Source: Erwinia_E haradaeae_G
Lineage (GTDB): Bacteria; Pseudomonadota; Gammaproteobacteria; Enterobacterales; Enterobacteriaceae
Direction: 5' to 3'
DNA: 64,000 bases
Assembly: GCF_900698955.1 (NCBI RefSeq)
Contig: NZ_LR217720.1
Location: 1-64,000, forward strand
Shown here: piece by piece, positions 20,649 to 30,982 of the stretch
Numbering within the stretch: position 1 is the first letter of the stretch
Layout of the letters: each line of letters begins with the position of its first letter
Translations under genes and position numbers: made by a program
The notes under the pieces: model-generated
Database searches by the model: none
Told to the model about the DNA's origin: nothing
What the model saw: the letters and a program-made list of their open reading frames with translations, nothing else

Positions 20649-21338
20649 ATGCATGATGACTTAAAAAAGAAAGTTGGTTGGGCTGCATTAGAATACGTGA
20701 TGTCAGGCACTATTGTTGGTGTGGGTACTGGCTCAACTATTGCATATTTTATTGATGCATTAGCTTCGATTAAGAATGAGATTATTGGCACGGTGTCTAG
20801 TTCAGAGACATCAAGCGCAAGATTACAAGCATACGGTATTCCTGTTTTTGATCTGAATGATGTTAATATTCTTTCTCTGTATGTTGATGGTGCGGATGAA
20901 ATAAATAATCAGTTACAAATGATTAAAGGAGGAGGAGCGGCTTTAACTCGAGAGAAGATTATTGCAGCGGTTTCTGATTGCTTTGTTTGCGTTGTCGATT
21001 CTTCTAAACAGGTTAATATATTAGGGCGTGTTCCTCTTCCAGTGGAAGTGATTCCTATGGCACGTGCCTATGTTTCTCGTCAGCTTGTTAGGTTAGGTGG
21101 AAGTCCAAAGTATCGTCAGAATGTTGTTACTGATAATGGGAATATTATTCTCGATGTACATCATCTTAATATGAGTAATCCTATTCAGCTAGAAAAAGCT
21201 ATCAATGCTTTAACTGGTGTTGTGACAGTCGGATTATTTGCCAATAGAGGAGCGGATGTAGCACTCATTGGTACCACTCATGGAGTACAAGTAATCAACA
21301 AAGACCCTCTAGTACCTAATGCAATTACTTTCTTATAG
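20649..21338 (+). CDS. rpiA: Ribose-5-phosphate isomerase A
   Basis: Interconverts ribose 5-phosphate and ribulose 5-phosphate in the pentose phosphate pathway and so feeds nucleotide synthesis. The chosen start gives MHDDLKKKVGWAALEYV, matching E. coli MTQDELKKAVGWAALQYV; the in-frame ATG at 20601 would add 16 unmatched residues. Motifs: GVGTGSTIAYFIDAL, the catalytic YVDGADEI with its aspartates and glutamate, and KGGGAALTREK. It has 229 residues (E. coli 219), with the surplus at the C-terminus after GTTHGVQVI. Confidence 0.97.
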   Translation: MHDDLKKKVGWAALEYVMSGTIVGVGTGSTIAYFIDALASIKNEIIGTVSSSETSSARLQAYGIPVFDLNDVNILSLYVDGADEINNQLQMIKGGGAALTREKIIAAVSDCFVCVVDSSKQVNILGRVPLPVEVIPMARAYVSRQLVRLGGSPKYRQNVVTDNGNIILDVHHLNMSNPIQLEKAINALTGVVTVGLFANRGADVALIGTTHGVQVINKDPLVPNAITFL

Positions 21339-21559
21339 GAGAAAAGTTTTAAGTTATTTGGTTGATTGATAGTGATAAGATGTTAAAAAAGAGAGTGTCT
21401 TCTTGCGTGTAAGTTTTAAATTGATCTGCCGTTATTTAATGTACTCCTCAAAAGTATGATAGATGTGTGTGCGTACATTACTTTATACTTAAGGTGGTTA
21501 TTTATTATAGGGATCATACGTAAACACTAACTATAACAGAATGGTAATATCATAGTGCA

Positions 21560-22435
21560 ATGCATCATGCTTATCTAGTCTTTCCTCAATTTGATCCAGT
21601 TATTGCCTCCATTGGACCAGTATCATTACACTGGTATGGGTTGATGTATGTGATTAGTTTTATTTTAGTACGATGGATCGCAAGACGTCGAGTTCATAAA
21701 TATGGTGGAATTTGGAATAAGGACGCGGTGGATGATTTAATATATTCAGGATTTCTAGGGGTGGTTTTCGGAGGTCGGTTAGGTTATGCATTATTCTATA
21801 ATTTTCCTGTATTTCTCCATAATCCTTTATATGTCTTTCACGTTTGGAAAGGTGGAATGTCATTTCATGGTGGATTCATAGGTGTTATAATAGCTCTGTG
21901 GATATTCTCTCATCGTACTCAGCGTAATTTTTTTGTCATTTCTGACTTTATAGCGCCGCTGATTCCATTGGGCTTAGGTGCGGGTCGTTTAGGTAATTAT
22001 ATTAATGGTGAATTATGGGGAAGAGTGGATCCTAATTTACCCTGGGCGATGTTATTTCCAAACTCGTATAGCGAAGACATTAAGTTAGCCGCAAATGATC
22101 CAGAATGGCAACAGATGATCGTGACTTATGGAGTCTTACCGCGTCATCCTTCGCAGTTGTACGAAGCATTTCTAGAAGGTTTTGTTTTATTTATTGTATT
22201 GCATTTCTTTATTTTCCATCGACCACGTCCTGTTGGTGCTGTCTCTGCTTTATTTTTAATACTATATAGTGTCTTTCGTATTTTTGTCGAATTTTTTCGG
22301 CAACCCGACCAGCAGATTGGTTTATTCTATGGTATTAGTATGGGACAGATTCTCTCAGTGCCGATGTGTATTGCAGGAATTATACTGATGCTTGTAGTAT
22401 ACAATCAGAGAACTCCAGTAACAAAGGGCGAATAA
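21560..22435 (+). CDS. lgt: Prolipoprotein diacylglyceryl transferase
   Basis: Inner-membrane enzyme that moves diacylglycerol from phosphatidylglycerol to the lipobox cysteine, the first step of lipoprotein maturation. It has 291 residues, equal to E. coli, with about seven membrane segments. Family motifs: LHWYGLMYVISF, the HGG motif in GGMSFHGGFIGV, and the signature GAGRLGNYINGELWGRVDP. Its presence implies that some lipoproteins are still made. In E. coli thyA follows directly; here 1 kb of gene-free DNA follows. Confidence 0.98.
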   Translation: MHHAYLVFPQFDPVIASIGPVSLHWYGLMYVISFILVRWIARRRVHKYGGIWNKDAVDDLIYSGFLGVVFGGRLGYALFYNFPVFLHNPLYVFHVWKGGMSFHGGFIGVIIALWIFSHRTQRNFFVISDFIAPLIPLGLGAGRLGNYINGELWGRVDPNLPWAMLFPNSYSEDIKLAANDPEWQQMIVTYGVLPRHPSQLYEAFLEGFVLFIVLHFFIFHRPRPVGAVSALFLILYSVFRIFVEFFRQPDQQIGLFYGISMGQILSVPMCIAGIILMLVVYNQRTPVTKGE

Positions 22436-23485
22436 ATGAGGAAACAATACAAATATAATGCAGTTCTTAATGCTTATTTGTATATATGATAATGCATATG
22501 GATCAAATATCATATTAACTATGAGTTAATAATATAGGATAGAAAGCATAAATATGAGCAAGCGACTATGATCTTTTATAGAGAGTATTTATTTGTATTT
22601 ATTAGAAAGAGGTCTACTGCATTTTTCGATTGGGGTGACTGTTGCGATTGATAGCTAGTGTAGGCTCCGTAACATTTAAAGTACAGAACTCTGATAGTAA
22701 AGCAGAGAAGAAAAATCAATGAGTGATGTGGTATATATATTAACAGGTGGTTCTCTGGTGGAGGTTGTGATAGTAATTGCAACAGAGCTTCAGTGTGAGG
22801 ATGACATGATGCTGTAGCATATATACTAGAGCAAGTAATTTTTATGACATGTGTACTACGTACCTATTTTATCTATGACATCAATATTATTGATGATAGT
22901 GTAATGAGTGGCGCACTTATTTTTATATGTGATCTGACATGGATTATCAGAGAGCTTTGATGTTTATCAAAGCATACCATTATAATGGTAACTCAATTTT
23001 AAAGCAATCGAAAAACTATGGAGTCATTAATTATTAGATGAATTTATAATCTTAGATTGATATGTTATATTTACTACATATTATGAGTATTTTATCTAAA
23101 AGTAAATATTAAAAACTCACATAGGTAAATGAATATAGCTAGATATTAGTAATACGATCACATATATGCATATAGTATATCGGTAATGTTTGATATATCT
23201 TTGCACCAATGAATATTGTAGATGAATACGTTTAGTGCCAGAAATAGAAATATTGTATTATACACTCCTATTATAAATATTTATAAGAATGAGAAATAGT
23301 TGATAGAGAAAATAATGCATTACACCTAACTACACTGAAAAATGATTTTAAAGAATTGTGTATGTATATAATGTAATACATTTATCATAAAAAACATCGT
23401 TATACATATTAACATAGATGCATATCTATTTTTATGATGGAAGATAATTTTTAAGTCAATGCTAGAATGTTGTGAGTGCTCTTTA
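22436..23485. other. Gene-free 1 kb spacer between lgt and polA
   Basis: No gene or RNA recognised. It follows lgt where E. coli has thyA; nothing of thyA remains that I can read. Confidence 0.65.
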
Positions 23486-26281
23486 ATGATGTATTTTACA
23501 GAAAAGTCTTTGATTTTAGTAGATGGTTCTTCATATTTATATCGCGCTTATCATGCTTGCCCCCGTCTTACAACTGATTCTGGTTTTCCAACTGGAGCTA
23601 TGTATGGCATGCTAAATATGTTGCGGAGTTTGTTACTCAAGTATCAACATAGCCATGTAGCTGTAGTATTTGATGCACCTGGTAAAACGTTTCGTGATGC
23701 ATTGTTTATAGAATACAAATCGCATCGCCCAATAATGCCGTACGAATTACAAATACAGCTGGAACCTCTACAGGAAATCATCAAATCTCTTGGTCTGCCT
23801 CTTTTAGTGATTCCTGGAGTTGAAGCAGATGACGTCATTGGTACTCTAGCGTTAGAAGCGGAAAAATTGGGTCAAACTGTGTTAATTAGCACAGACGATA
23901 AAGATATGGCACAATTAGTTAGTCAAAATATTAATATTATTAATAGCATAGATAATAGGATGATGGGGCCTCAAGAGGTTTTCGAAAAATACGGTATTCC
24001 GTCTTCTTTAATCATTGACTTACTTGCATTAGTTGGTGATACATCGGATAATATACCAGGTGTAGCAGGTGTTGGAAAAAAAAGCGCGCAAGCGTTATTA
24101 CAGGGTTTGGGGGGCATTCAAGTTATTTACAAGAACCTTGATAAAGTGGCTTCGCTACCATTTAGAGGATCTAAAAATATAGCACTAAAGCTAGAAAAAA
24201 ATAAAGGTATGGCGTTTTTGTCCTATGAGCTAGCTACGATTAAGACAGATGTACAGCTTTCACTTACTAGTAATCAGTTAACTTATACGACACCCACTTT
24301 ATCTTATCTTCTAGAATTATTAAAAAAATATGAATTCAATCAGTGGCTATCTCATTTAGAAAATAAAACATGGTGGCGCTGGCATTGTAAGGCATGGCAT
24401 ATTATAGAGAAAAGGATCATAATAGAAAAAGAGCGAGAAGACAAAAAGGGGGCAATAAATACGTTTGAACCCACTACGTACCTAGATATCCTAGATAAAG
24501 TTACATTCAGCACTTGGATTGAAAATATAAAAAATAGTAAATATTGTGCATTTTATATAGAAACTGATTCGTTGGATGTGTTTACAGCTAATATTGTTGG
24601 ATTGTCTTTTTCAACAATGCTAGGAAAAGCTGTTTATTTACCGGTATCTTTTAGTAAAAAGACTTCATCCACTCAACTAGATGGTTTTTATATTTTAGAA
24701 ATGCTACAACCAGTGCTAGAAAATATGAATCTCGTAAAGATTGGGTGTAATCTTAAATTTTATTACAAGATTTTAAAGAAGTATAATATTAACCTGCAAG
24801 GACTTTGTTTTGATGTTTTTCTTGAGTCTTACGTGTTAGATAGTATTGGAAATTGTCGTGATTTGTATATATTAGCAGAAAGATGGTTACATTATGATTT
24901 GGCAATGTTAACTCATATTGTTAGAAAAAAGAGACATAAGCCAGTTTGTCATCCGGTGTTAATTGGGTCAAATAACTATTGTGCAGCGATTCATGCTGAT
25001 GTGACACTACAGTTACATACAAAGATGTGGACACAGTTAGAGCAAAAAAGGGATCTTAAATACATTTTTGAAGAGATTGATATGCCTCTTGTTCCTGTTT
25101 TGTCACGCATAGAACAGAATGGAGTTTTAATTGATAAAAAGTTTCTTAGTGAGTATTCCAAGGAAATTAGTTCTCGTCTAACAAACTTAGAATTACAAGC
25201 ACATGAATTCGCTGGCGAATCATTTAATCTATTCTCACCGAAGCAGCTTCAAGTCATTTTGTTTAAAAAACACGGCATAAAGTCAACTAAAAAAACACCG
25301 GGGGGTGATTTATCGACTAGTGAAGAAGTGTTATCTCAATTATCACTGCACTATCCATTAGCAAAAGTGATTTTAGAACACAGATGTCTTTCAAAAATTC
25401 AATCATCTTATACTAACAAGCTTCTTCGTATGATACATCCAGATACTCAACGTGTGCATACATCTTATCATCAAACAGTAACAGTCACGGGACGTCTTTC
25501 TTCTAGCAATCCAAATTTACAAAATATTCCTGTACGTAATAATGAAGGTCGACGGGTGAGAAAAGCTTTTGTCGCACCTCAGGGATATTCTATCATTGTA
25601 GCAGACTATTCGCAAATTGAATTACGTATTATGGCGCATTTCTCACAAGATGCAGGTTTGTTGTTAGCGTTTTCGAAAGAACAAGATGTGCATTGCGCTA
25701 CAGCAGCAGAAGTATTTGGCGTAGACTTACCCGTGGTTACTAAAGAGCAAAGACGAAGCGCTAAGGCTATTAACTTTGGTTTGATTTATGGAATGAGTGC
25801 CTTTGGTTTAGCACGTCAGCTGTGTATTGGAGTCGGGGAGGCTAAGATATATATCGATCGTTACTTTGGACGATATCCCGGTGTACTGCATTACATGAGA
25901 AATACGCGTAAAAAAGCTGCGGAACAAGGATATGTCTCTACATTACATGGACGTCGCTTGTACCTGCCCGATATTAATGCCAGGAATGGTATACGTCGTC
26001 AAGCAGCTGAGCGTGCGGCAATCAACGCTCCAATGCAGGGTACTGCGGCAGATATTATGAAGCTGGCTATGATTTCGATCGATATATGGTTAGCGCAACA
26101 AAAATTTCCATTATTTAGAATGATTATGCAAGTACATGATGAGTTAGTGTTCGAGGTGAAGAGTCATTCCATAGCAGGTGCCTCCATGCAAATTTGTGCT
26201 TTAATGGAAGGTTGTATACATTTGGACGTGCCATTACGCGTAGATATTGGTATAGGAGAGAATTGGGACCAGGCGCACTAA
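23486..26281 (+). CDS. polA: DNA polymerase I with an inactivated proofreading domain
   Basis: Repair and Okazaki-fragment polymerase. All three domains are present. First is the 5' nuclease (VDGSSYLYRAYHA, GVEADDVIGTLA, GDTSDNIPGVAGVGKKSA). The 3'-5' exonuclease fold lies around residues 345-510. The polymerase follows, with motif A DYSQIELRIMAHF, motif B RRSAKAINFGLIYGMSAFG and motif C MQVHDELVFEV; the protein ends GENWDQAH as in E. coli. In the exonuclease domain the three metal-binding aspartates are replaced: D355 by Tyr (24554-24556), D424 by Tyr (24761-24763) and D501 by His (24992-24994), and Tyr497 by Cys. Glu357 remains. Polymerase and 5' nuclease should work; proofreading should not. 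The start is uncertain: ATG at 23486 gives 931 residues (E. coli 928), while 23459 would add nine. Confidence 0.97.
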   Translation: MMYFTEKSLILVDGSSYLYRAYHACPRLTTDSGFPTGAMYGMLNMLRSLLLKYQHSHVAVVFDAPGKTFRDALFIEYKSHRPIMPYELQIQLEPLQEIIKSLGLPLLVIPGVEADDVIGTLALEAEKLGQTVLISTDDKDMAQLVSQNINIINSIDNRMMGPQEVFEKYGIPSSLIIDLLALVGDTSDNIPGVAGVGKKSAQALLQGLGGIQVIYKNLDKVASLPFRGSKNIALKLEKNKGMAFLSYELATIKTDVQLSLTSNQLTYTTPTLSYLLELLKKYEFNQWLSHLENKTWWRWHCKAWHIIEKRIIIEKEREDKKGAINTFEPTTYLDILDKVTFSTWIENIKNSKYCAFYIETDSLDVFTANIVGLSFSTMLGKAVYLPVSFSKKTSSTQLDGFYILEMLQPVLENMNLVKIGCNLKFYYKILKKYNINLQGLCFDVFLESYVLDSIGNCRDLYILAERWLHYDLAMLTHIVRKKRHKPVCHPVLIGSNNYCAAIHADVTLQLHTKMWTQLEQKRDLKYIFEEIDMPLVPVLSRIEQNGVLIDKKFLSEYSKEISSRLTNLELQAHEFAGESFNLFSPKQLQVILFKKHGIKSTKKTPGGDLSTSEEVLSQLSLHYPLAKVILEHRCLSKIQSSYTNKLLRMIHPDTQRVHTSYHQTVTVTGRLSSSNPNLQNIPVRNNEGRRVRKAFVAPQGYSIIVADYSQIELRIMAHFSQDAGLLLAFSKEQDVHCATAAEVFGVDLPVVTKEQRRSAKAINFGLIYGMSAFGLARQLCIGVGEAKIYIDRYFGRYPGVLHYMRNTRKKAAEQGYVSTLHGRRLYLPDINARNGIRRQAAERAAINAPMQGTAADIMKLAMISIDIWLAQQKFPLFRMIMQVHDELVFEVKSHSIAGASMQICALMEGCIHLDVPLRVDIGIGENWDQAH

Positions 26282-26542
26282 CGTCAATACACTATCTAAT
26301 AGTGAAGCACTTTGATATCTTTATATTTTTGAGAGTCCAGGGAATTCATGAACGTATTTCATCTATTTTGTTCTATTGTTGTTTAATTGCGTTCCCAAAA
26401 TAGGTGCGATAATATATGTGCAGCATTGATTGTAAGAGGTATCGAGAACAAGACAAACTGTGAGCATATTTTCTGTATAGTGCGCTGATTTTTATTGTAT
26501 TCTGTTTACTTTTATCTATATATATTGGATAAGGATTACATA

Positions 26543-27583
26543 GTGGTTCATATACATTCTTTAAGCTATAAAGATTCTGGAGTAGACATTCATGCTAGCA
26601 ATGTTTTTGTTAAGCGTATAAAAAAAATAGCACAAAAAACATATCGTCCAGAAGTGATCAGTGGGTTAGGTGGTTTTGCAGCTCTTTGTGCTTTGCCAAC
26701 AAACTATCATGAACCAATTTTGGTATCTAGCACGGATGGAGTTGGGACTAAGCTGAGACTGGCAGTACAGACACAATGCTATAATACAATTGGTATTGAC
26801 TTAGTGGCTATGTGTGTAAACGATTTAGTGGTTGTAGGAGCAGAACCAGTCTTTTTTCTAGATTACTATGCTACTAGTAAGTTAAAGGTCGATATCGCAT
26901 CTTGTATTATTCGCAGTATTGCAGAAGGGTGCTTAGAAGCAGGGTGTGCGTTAATTGGTGGTGAAACCGCTGAAATGCCAGGTATGTATAGGGGCCAAGA
27001 TTATGATATAGCAGGTTTTTGTGTAGGAGTGGTAGAAAAAAAAGAGATTATTGATGGTAGTAAGGTAACTGATGGTGATGTATTAATTGCCCTGGGTTCT
27101 AACGGCCTTCATGCTAATGGGTATTCATTAGTGCATAAAGTATTAGAATATAGTAATATCAATATAAATACTACTTTTTTAAACGATAAGTCGTTAGCAG
27201 ATCATCTTTTGGCCCCTACTAAAATTTATGTTCATGCTATTCGCACTTTAATACGACAAATCGATGTACATGCTATCGCTCATATGACGGGTGGGGGTTT
27301 TTGGGATAATATTCCACGTATCTTACCAGACGAGACTCAAGCAGTATTATATGAGTCTAGTTGGGAGTGGCCTAAAATATTTCAGTGGTTACAAGATATA
27401 GGAAATATTAATCTCTCTGAGATGTATCATACTTTTAATTGCGGTGTTGGCATGGTAATTATTGTACATAAAAATGTAGCAGACAAGGCTGTAAAAATAC
27501 TAAATGAAAGCGGTGAAGTAGCTTGGAAGATTGGCGTGATAAAGACTTCAGATAGTCATCATCGTGTTGTAATGCACCCATGA
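26543..27583 (+). CDS. purM: Phosphoribosylformylglycinamidine cyclo-ligase (AIR synthetase)
   Basis: Fifth step of purine synthesis: FGAM plus ATP gives AIR. The start is a GTG at 26543, with AAGGAT at 26531-26536 as ribosome site. It gives 346 residues (E. coli 345) and an N-terminus running into SLSYKDSGVDI, as in E. coli. The frame is open further up to an ATG at 26495, which has no counterpart. Motifs: SSTDGVGTKLRLA, GIDLVAMCVNDLVV, GGETAEMPGMY and AHMTGGGFWDNIPR. The TGA overlaps the purN ATG by four bases, the standard purMN operon. Confidence 0.97.
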   Translation: MVHIHSLSYKDSGVDIHASNVFVKRIKKIAQKTYRPEVISGLGGFAALCALPTNYHEPILVSSTDGVGTKLRLAVQTQCYNTIGIDLVAMCVNDLVVVGAEPVFFLDYYATSKLKVDIASCIIRSIAEGCLEAGCALIGGETAEMPGMYRGQDYDIAGFCVGVVEKKEIIDGSKVTDGDVLIALGSNGLHANGYSLVHKVLEYSNININTTFLNDKSLADHLLAPTKIYVHAIRTLIRQIDVHAIAHMTGGGFWDNIPRILPDETQAVLYESSWEWPKIFQWLQDIGNINLSEMYHTFNCGVGMVIIVHKNVADKAVKILNESGEVAWKIGVIKTSDSHHRVVMHP

Positions 27584-28236
27584 AACGTATAGTGATACTT
27601 GTCTCTGGTGACGGTAGTAATTTTCAGGCGATCTTAAATTCTTGTAAAAAAAAGGAAATATTCGGCAGAATAGTGGCTGTTGTAAGCGATAATTGTCAAG
27701 CATTTGCGATAGAGCGCGCGCGTGTAGCTCATATTTCTACTCATGTGTTAGTCCCGGCACCATTGCATAAAGAAGAACATATATTTAATCAGGAGTTAAT
27801 GCAAGTAGTCGATTTGTATTCTCCAGATTTAGTTATTTTAGCCGGTTATATGCGGATTTTGAATGCAGACATTGTTGCATCCTACTCTGGGCGGATACTT
27901 AATATCCATCCATCTTTGTTACCAAAATACCCGGGATTGTATACACATCGTAAAGCAATACAAAACAGTGATGCTCAGCACGGAGCTTCTGTACATTTTG
28001 TGACAGACAAAATAGATGAAGGTCCAGTTATTGTGCAAGCGAGGGTGCCTGTTTTTCATAATGATAGTGAATATACTCTTTCGATGCGAGTGAAAGAGCA
28101 GGAGCATAGTATTTATCCTCTAGCAGTAAAATGGTTTACAGAAGGCCGTCTTAAGATGCATAACAATGCAGCTTGGTTAGATGGATATAGACTGCCTCAG
28201 TCAGGGTATATAGATGTCATTGAGAGGAGTCTCTAA
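27580..28236 (+). CDS. purN: Phosphoribosylglycinamide formyltransferase (GAR transformylase 1)
   Basis: Third step of purine synthesis, moving a formyl group from 10-formyl-tetrahydrofolate to GAR. The 218 residues (E. coli 212) carry the catalytic Asn-His pair in LNIHPSLLPKYPG and the Asp in HFVTDKIDEGPVI. Translation is coupled to purM by an ATGA overlap. The stop codon sits inside a stem-loop that may end the transcript. Confidence 0.98.
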   Translation: MKRIVILVSGDGSNFQAILNSCKKKEIFGRIVAVVSDNCQAFAIERARVAHISTHVLVPAPLHKEEHIFNQELMQVVDLYSPDLVILAGYMRILNADIVASYSGRILNIHPSLLPKYPGLYTHRKAIQNSDAQHGASVHFVTDKIDEGPVIVQARVPVFHNDSEYTLSMRVKEQEHSIYPLAVKWFTEGRLKMHNNAAWLDGYRLPQSGYIDVIERSL

Positions 28237-28265
28237 TAGAATTATCTCTATGAGAGTCTATTAGA
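28232..28265 (+). terminator. Stem-loop at the end of purN
   Basis: Perfect 9-bp arms (TCTAATAGA / TCTATTAGA) enclose a second small stem, CTCT / AGAG. The arms include the purN stop codon. Only a weak ATTTT follows about ten bases later, so it may act as an RNA-stabilising end rather than a true intrinsic terminator. Confidence 0.45.
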
Positions 28266-28978
28266 CCGTGCTATTTTAAAAATTCCATTGATCATCTTTT
28301 TGAAATAATATCTTATCAAACATCATCATTATCATGATCAATATGGAGCATGTAGTAATATCTTTGTTTTACGGTATTGTGGATGAGTATATGAAAAACA
28401 AAACTAAGAATTAGAGTACACATATCCCTTGATGTTCATGTATTTCAATGGAGAAATAGCAATATAATAAATATTATTAACTCGTGGTCTATTTTTATTC
28501 TGCTAGATTTTTAACTATGGATATAAAATAGCAAGAGTGAGAAAAAATATACATTTGACAGTTCTTGGCGATATGAGTTCTATAGATGATTCGGCATTTT
28601 GTGGATTGTTCATTATTATTTTATATATAATCATAGATATAGGTTAGTAGAGGAACCGCACTGTCTTTAATATTTAGCAGAACATGATATGTTTATATAT
28701 GTATAGTAACTCCTGTACATTAAAATGCAGAAAATACAGGGTCAAATATAGTACGTGGTGGTAAAATTATATGTATACGATACATGTTAATTTCTATAGT
28801 CAGGAGTTAAGCATGCATGCCTTATTGTTCATAGAAGCGAGATCACCATAAAAATAATGATAATAACTTTTACGATGTGATAACAATCTGTTAAAGAACA
28901 ACAAAAAAGTCATGAGATTTGATTTAAACACTAATTTATTTAGGCTTAAAATAAATGGAAGTAGCAAAAAACAGATTA
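28266..28978. other. Gene-free spacer between convergent purN and tcdA
   Basis: About 700 bp with no gene recognised on either strand. Confidence 0.65.
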
Positions 28979-29773
28979 TTAAAGGTTGTTTTTTAGAATT
29001 TCTTGTAAAACGTGCGAAGCAGCGATAAAACCAAATGTGGCTGTCACCATGGTGACAGATCCTAATCCTTTGTCACAGTCAAGGTGTTCTAGGGTATGAG
29101 CTTTATGACGTGATCTACAGACTGAGCCGTCTGTTTGTGGGTATAATGTAGTTTCAGCAGAAAACACACAATCAATATTTAGCTCACCATTTTTGTTTTT
29201 GATTATTTGAAAGTTATCTCTTAGTCGCCTGCGTAATGCAGTAGATAACGGATCGTGTACTGCTTTTGATAAATCTGATACTTGTATTTGCATTGGATCA
29301 ATTTTCCCAGCAGCCCCACCAATAGTAATTAGTGGAATGTGATTATAATAACACCATGATACCAGTGCTGCCTTTACTGTTACATTATCAATTGCATCTA
29401 TGATATAGGTGAATTTATGGTTTAGTAATGTATTAATGTTTTGAAGGGTAAGAAAATCATCAATGCAGTGTACGTAGCATTCTGGGTTAATTTCTCTCAT
29501 ACGTGCTGCCATGATTGTATTTTTAGGCTGTCCTATACTGGTTTTCGTGGCATGAATTTGTCTGTTAGTATTAGTGATACAGATATCATCCATATCGATT
29601 AAAGTCAGGATACCAATTCCACTGCGTGTTAATGCTTCAGCTGCCCATGAACCTACCCCGCCAATCCCTACAATACATATATGTTTTTGAGCAAAGAGTG
29701 ACAACGCAAGTTGGCCGTATATACGTGATATACCGCTAAAGCGTTGTCTCCATTTCGCAGAAAGCTCCTGCAT
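28979..29773 (-). CDS. tcdA: tRNA threonylcarbamoyladenosine dehydratase (TcdA/CsdL)
   Basis: E1-like ATP-dependent enzyme that cyclises t6A37 to ct6A in ANN-reading tRNAs. The chosen ATG gives MQELSAKWRQRFSG, matching the E. coli region AWRQRFGG, and 264 residues (E. coli 268); an upstream ATG at 29827 would add 18. The nucleotide-binding loop is GIGGVGSWAAEALTRSGIG, followed by LIDMDDICITNTNRQIHA and the Cys-containing CVFSAE. In E. coli it lies next to csdA-csdE, whose sulfur-transfer proteins support it. Those genes are not in this window. Confidence 0.95.
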   Translation of the reverse strand: MQELSAKWRQRFSGISRIYGQLALSLFAQKHICIVGIGGVGSWAAEALTRSGIGILTLIDMDDICITNTNRQIHATKTSIGQPKNTIMAARMREINPECYVHCIDDFLTLQNINTLLNHKFTYIIDAIDNVTVKAALVSWCYYNHIPLITIGGAAGKIDPMQIQVSDLSKAVHDPLSTALRRRLRDNFQIIKNKNGELNIDCVFSAETTLYPQTDGSVCRSRHKAHTLEHLDCDKGLGSVTMVTATFGFIAASHVLQEILKNNL

Positions 29774-30487
29774 GATAATATTTTCCTTGCATAAAAGTAC
29801 AATAGTGATGATTGATGATATGATCATGTGATACTATATGATCTAGTCAGTGACTTATCAGAAAGAAAATAGGCATTCTTTTTGGATCGAATTACCACAT
29901 CAGATAAGAGCTGTACATAATTTGCAAAATGAGCGACATAAGTCTTCTATAGACTATATGTGTAGGGGAGTTTATCTATATCTCATATCTCATATTAGAG
30001 GGATTTTCATAAATCATGTCACCTGTATGGTTTTCTATAATAGAATTATATTCTATATTTATTTTTATTTATCTCTAGATAGATCTACACATATATTTAT
30101 GCTATTTCATAGATGTGTCAAGAGTATTGTACATAAAATGGCTTAATAAGTTTTTTGTTCATTATGTTTATTAAGAGAAAAAGGATAGAATGAAGCACTA
30201 TGTGGAATACTAACAATGTTATTAATGATAGCATAATTCATAAATTTATAATAGAGATGGCATATTTTCTGGTATGTTCCTTAATATGTGTTCAGTATTG
30301 TGATGCGTGTAGTTATGCAGGTAGTATTAAGTGTTTCTCATAGATACATGATTTCATGTGCTTAAGATTGATAAAAGGTTGCTGATTTTATGTATGTATT
30401 TTGTAGCTTTAACTATATACCGTGCACGCATGCGAATGGTTGTACGAGTACTGTATTGTTAGTGGCCATTTATGATATGGTCACTAA
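29774..30487. other. Gene-free spacer right of tcdA
   Basis: No gene supported. A 98-codon frame at 29850-30146 is rich in Ile, Tyr and Phe from AT-rich codons and resembles no family. Confidence 0.55.
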
Positions 30488-30502
30488 GCAGTTGATAGAT
30501 TA

Positions 30503-30982
30503 ATGCTTTTATTTTTGTATGCAAAGGCTATTGTTGATAATGATGAAGAGGTGTGCGTCAATGACATGCCACTTATAGAATGTATAGAAAATGGTTTTTA
30601 TGCAGAATATGATATGAAATATGAGTATATAATTTTATATATGTCTGAATGTGTATCTGAAATACTTGCTGTTTATTGAAATAATCTATTAAAGATAAAT
30701 ATGTTTACGATACGCGATGCTGATGAATCTGTTATATATATATTATTATATATAATAGATGGTATATGTGCAATCTCATTCAGTGATATAAATTTGATCG
30801 AGAGGGTATTAATGGTGAGTTATATGTGTCTGTCTAAAAAGGATTATACAGTTATATATGAGAAGTTTTTTGTTTTTTTCTTATCTGTGTGTGGTTTAGC
30901 AAAGGCAGGGTTTAATTTACACGACATCTTTGTACATGCCTTTCCTGTGATCCAGGCACTAGATGCTAACAACCTTTCCTGA
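30503..30982 (+). pseudogene. Unidentified reading frame interrupted by one in-frame TGA
   Basis: From the ATG at 30503 to the TGA at 30980-30982 the frame has a single interruption, a TGA at 30677-30679. The two halves (58 codons, and 93 codons from an ATG at 30701) are in the same frame, seven codons apart. This much open frame is unusual in decayed AT-rich DNA. The residues include acidic and mixed stretches (IVDNDEEVCVNDMPLIE, FTIRDADESVIYILL) rather than pure Ile/Tyr/Phe. I do not recognise the protein. Two short stretches, DMKYEYII and DADESVIYILLYII, loosely recall WEEKYLYII and DSDAAIVKGLIAVV of SufE/CsdE, and csdE neighbours tcdA in E. coli. The spacing is 16 residues too short and the active-site cysteine region is missing, so this is only a hint. 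Confidence 0.3.

Noticed and set aside
29850..30146. 98-codon frame next to tcdA
   Set aside because: Its composition (Ile, Tyr, Phe, His from AT-rich codons) matches random spacer translation; no motif.
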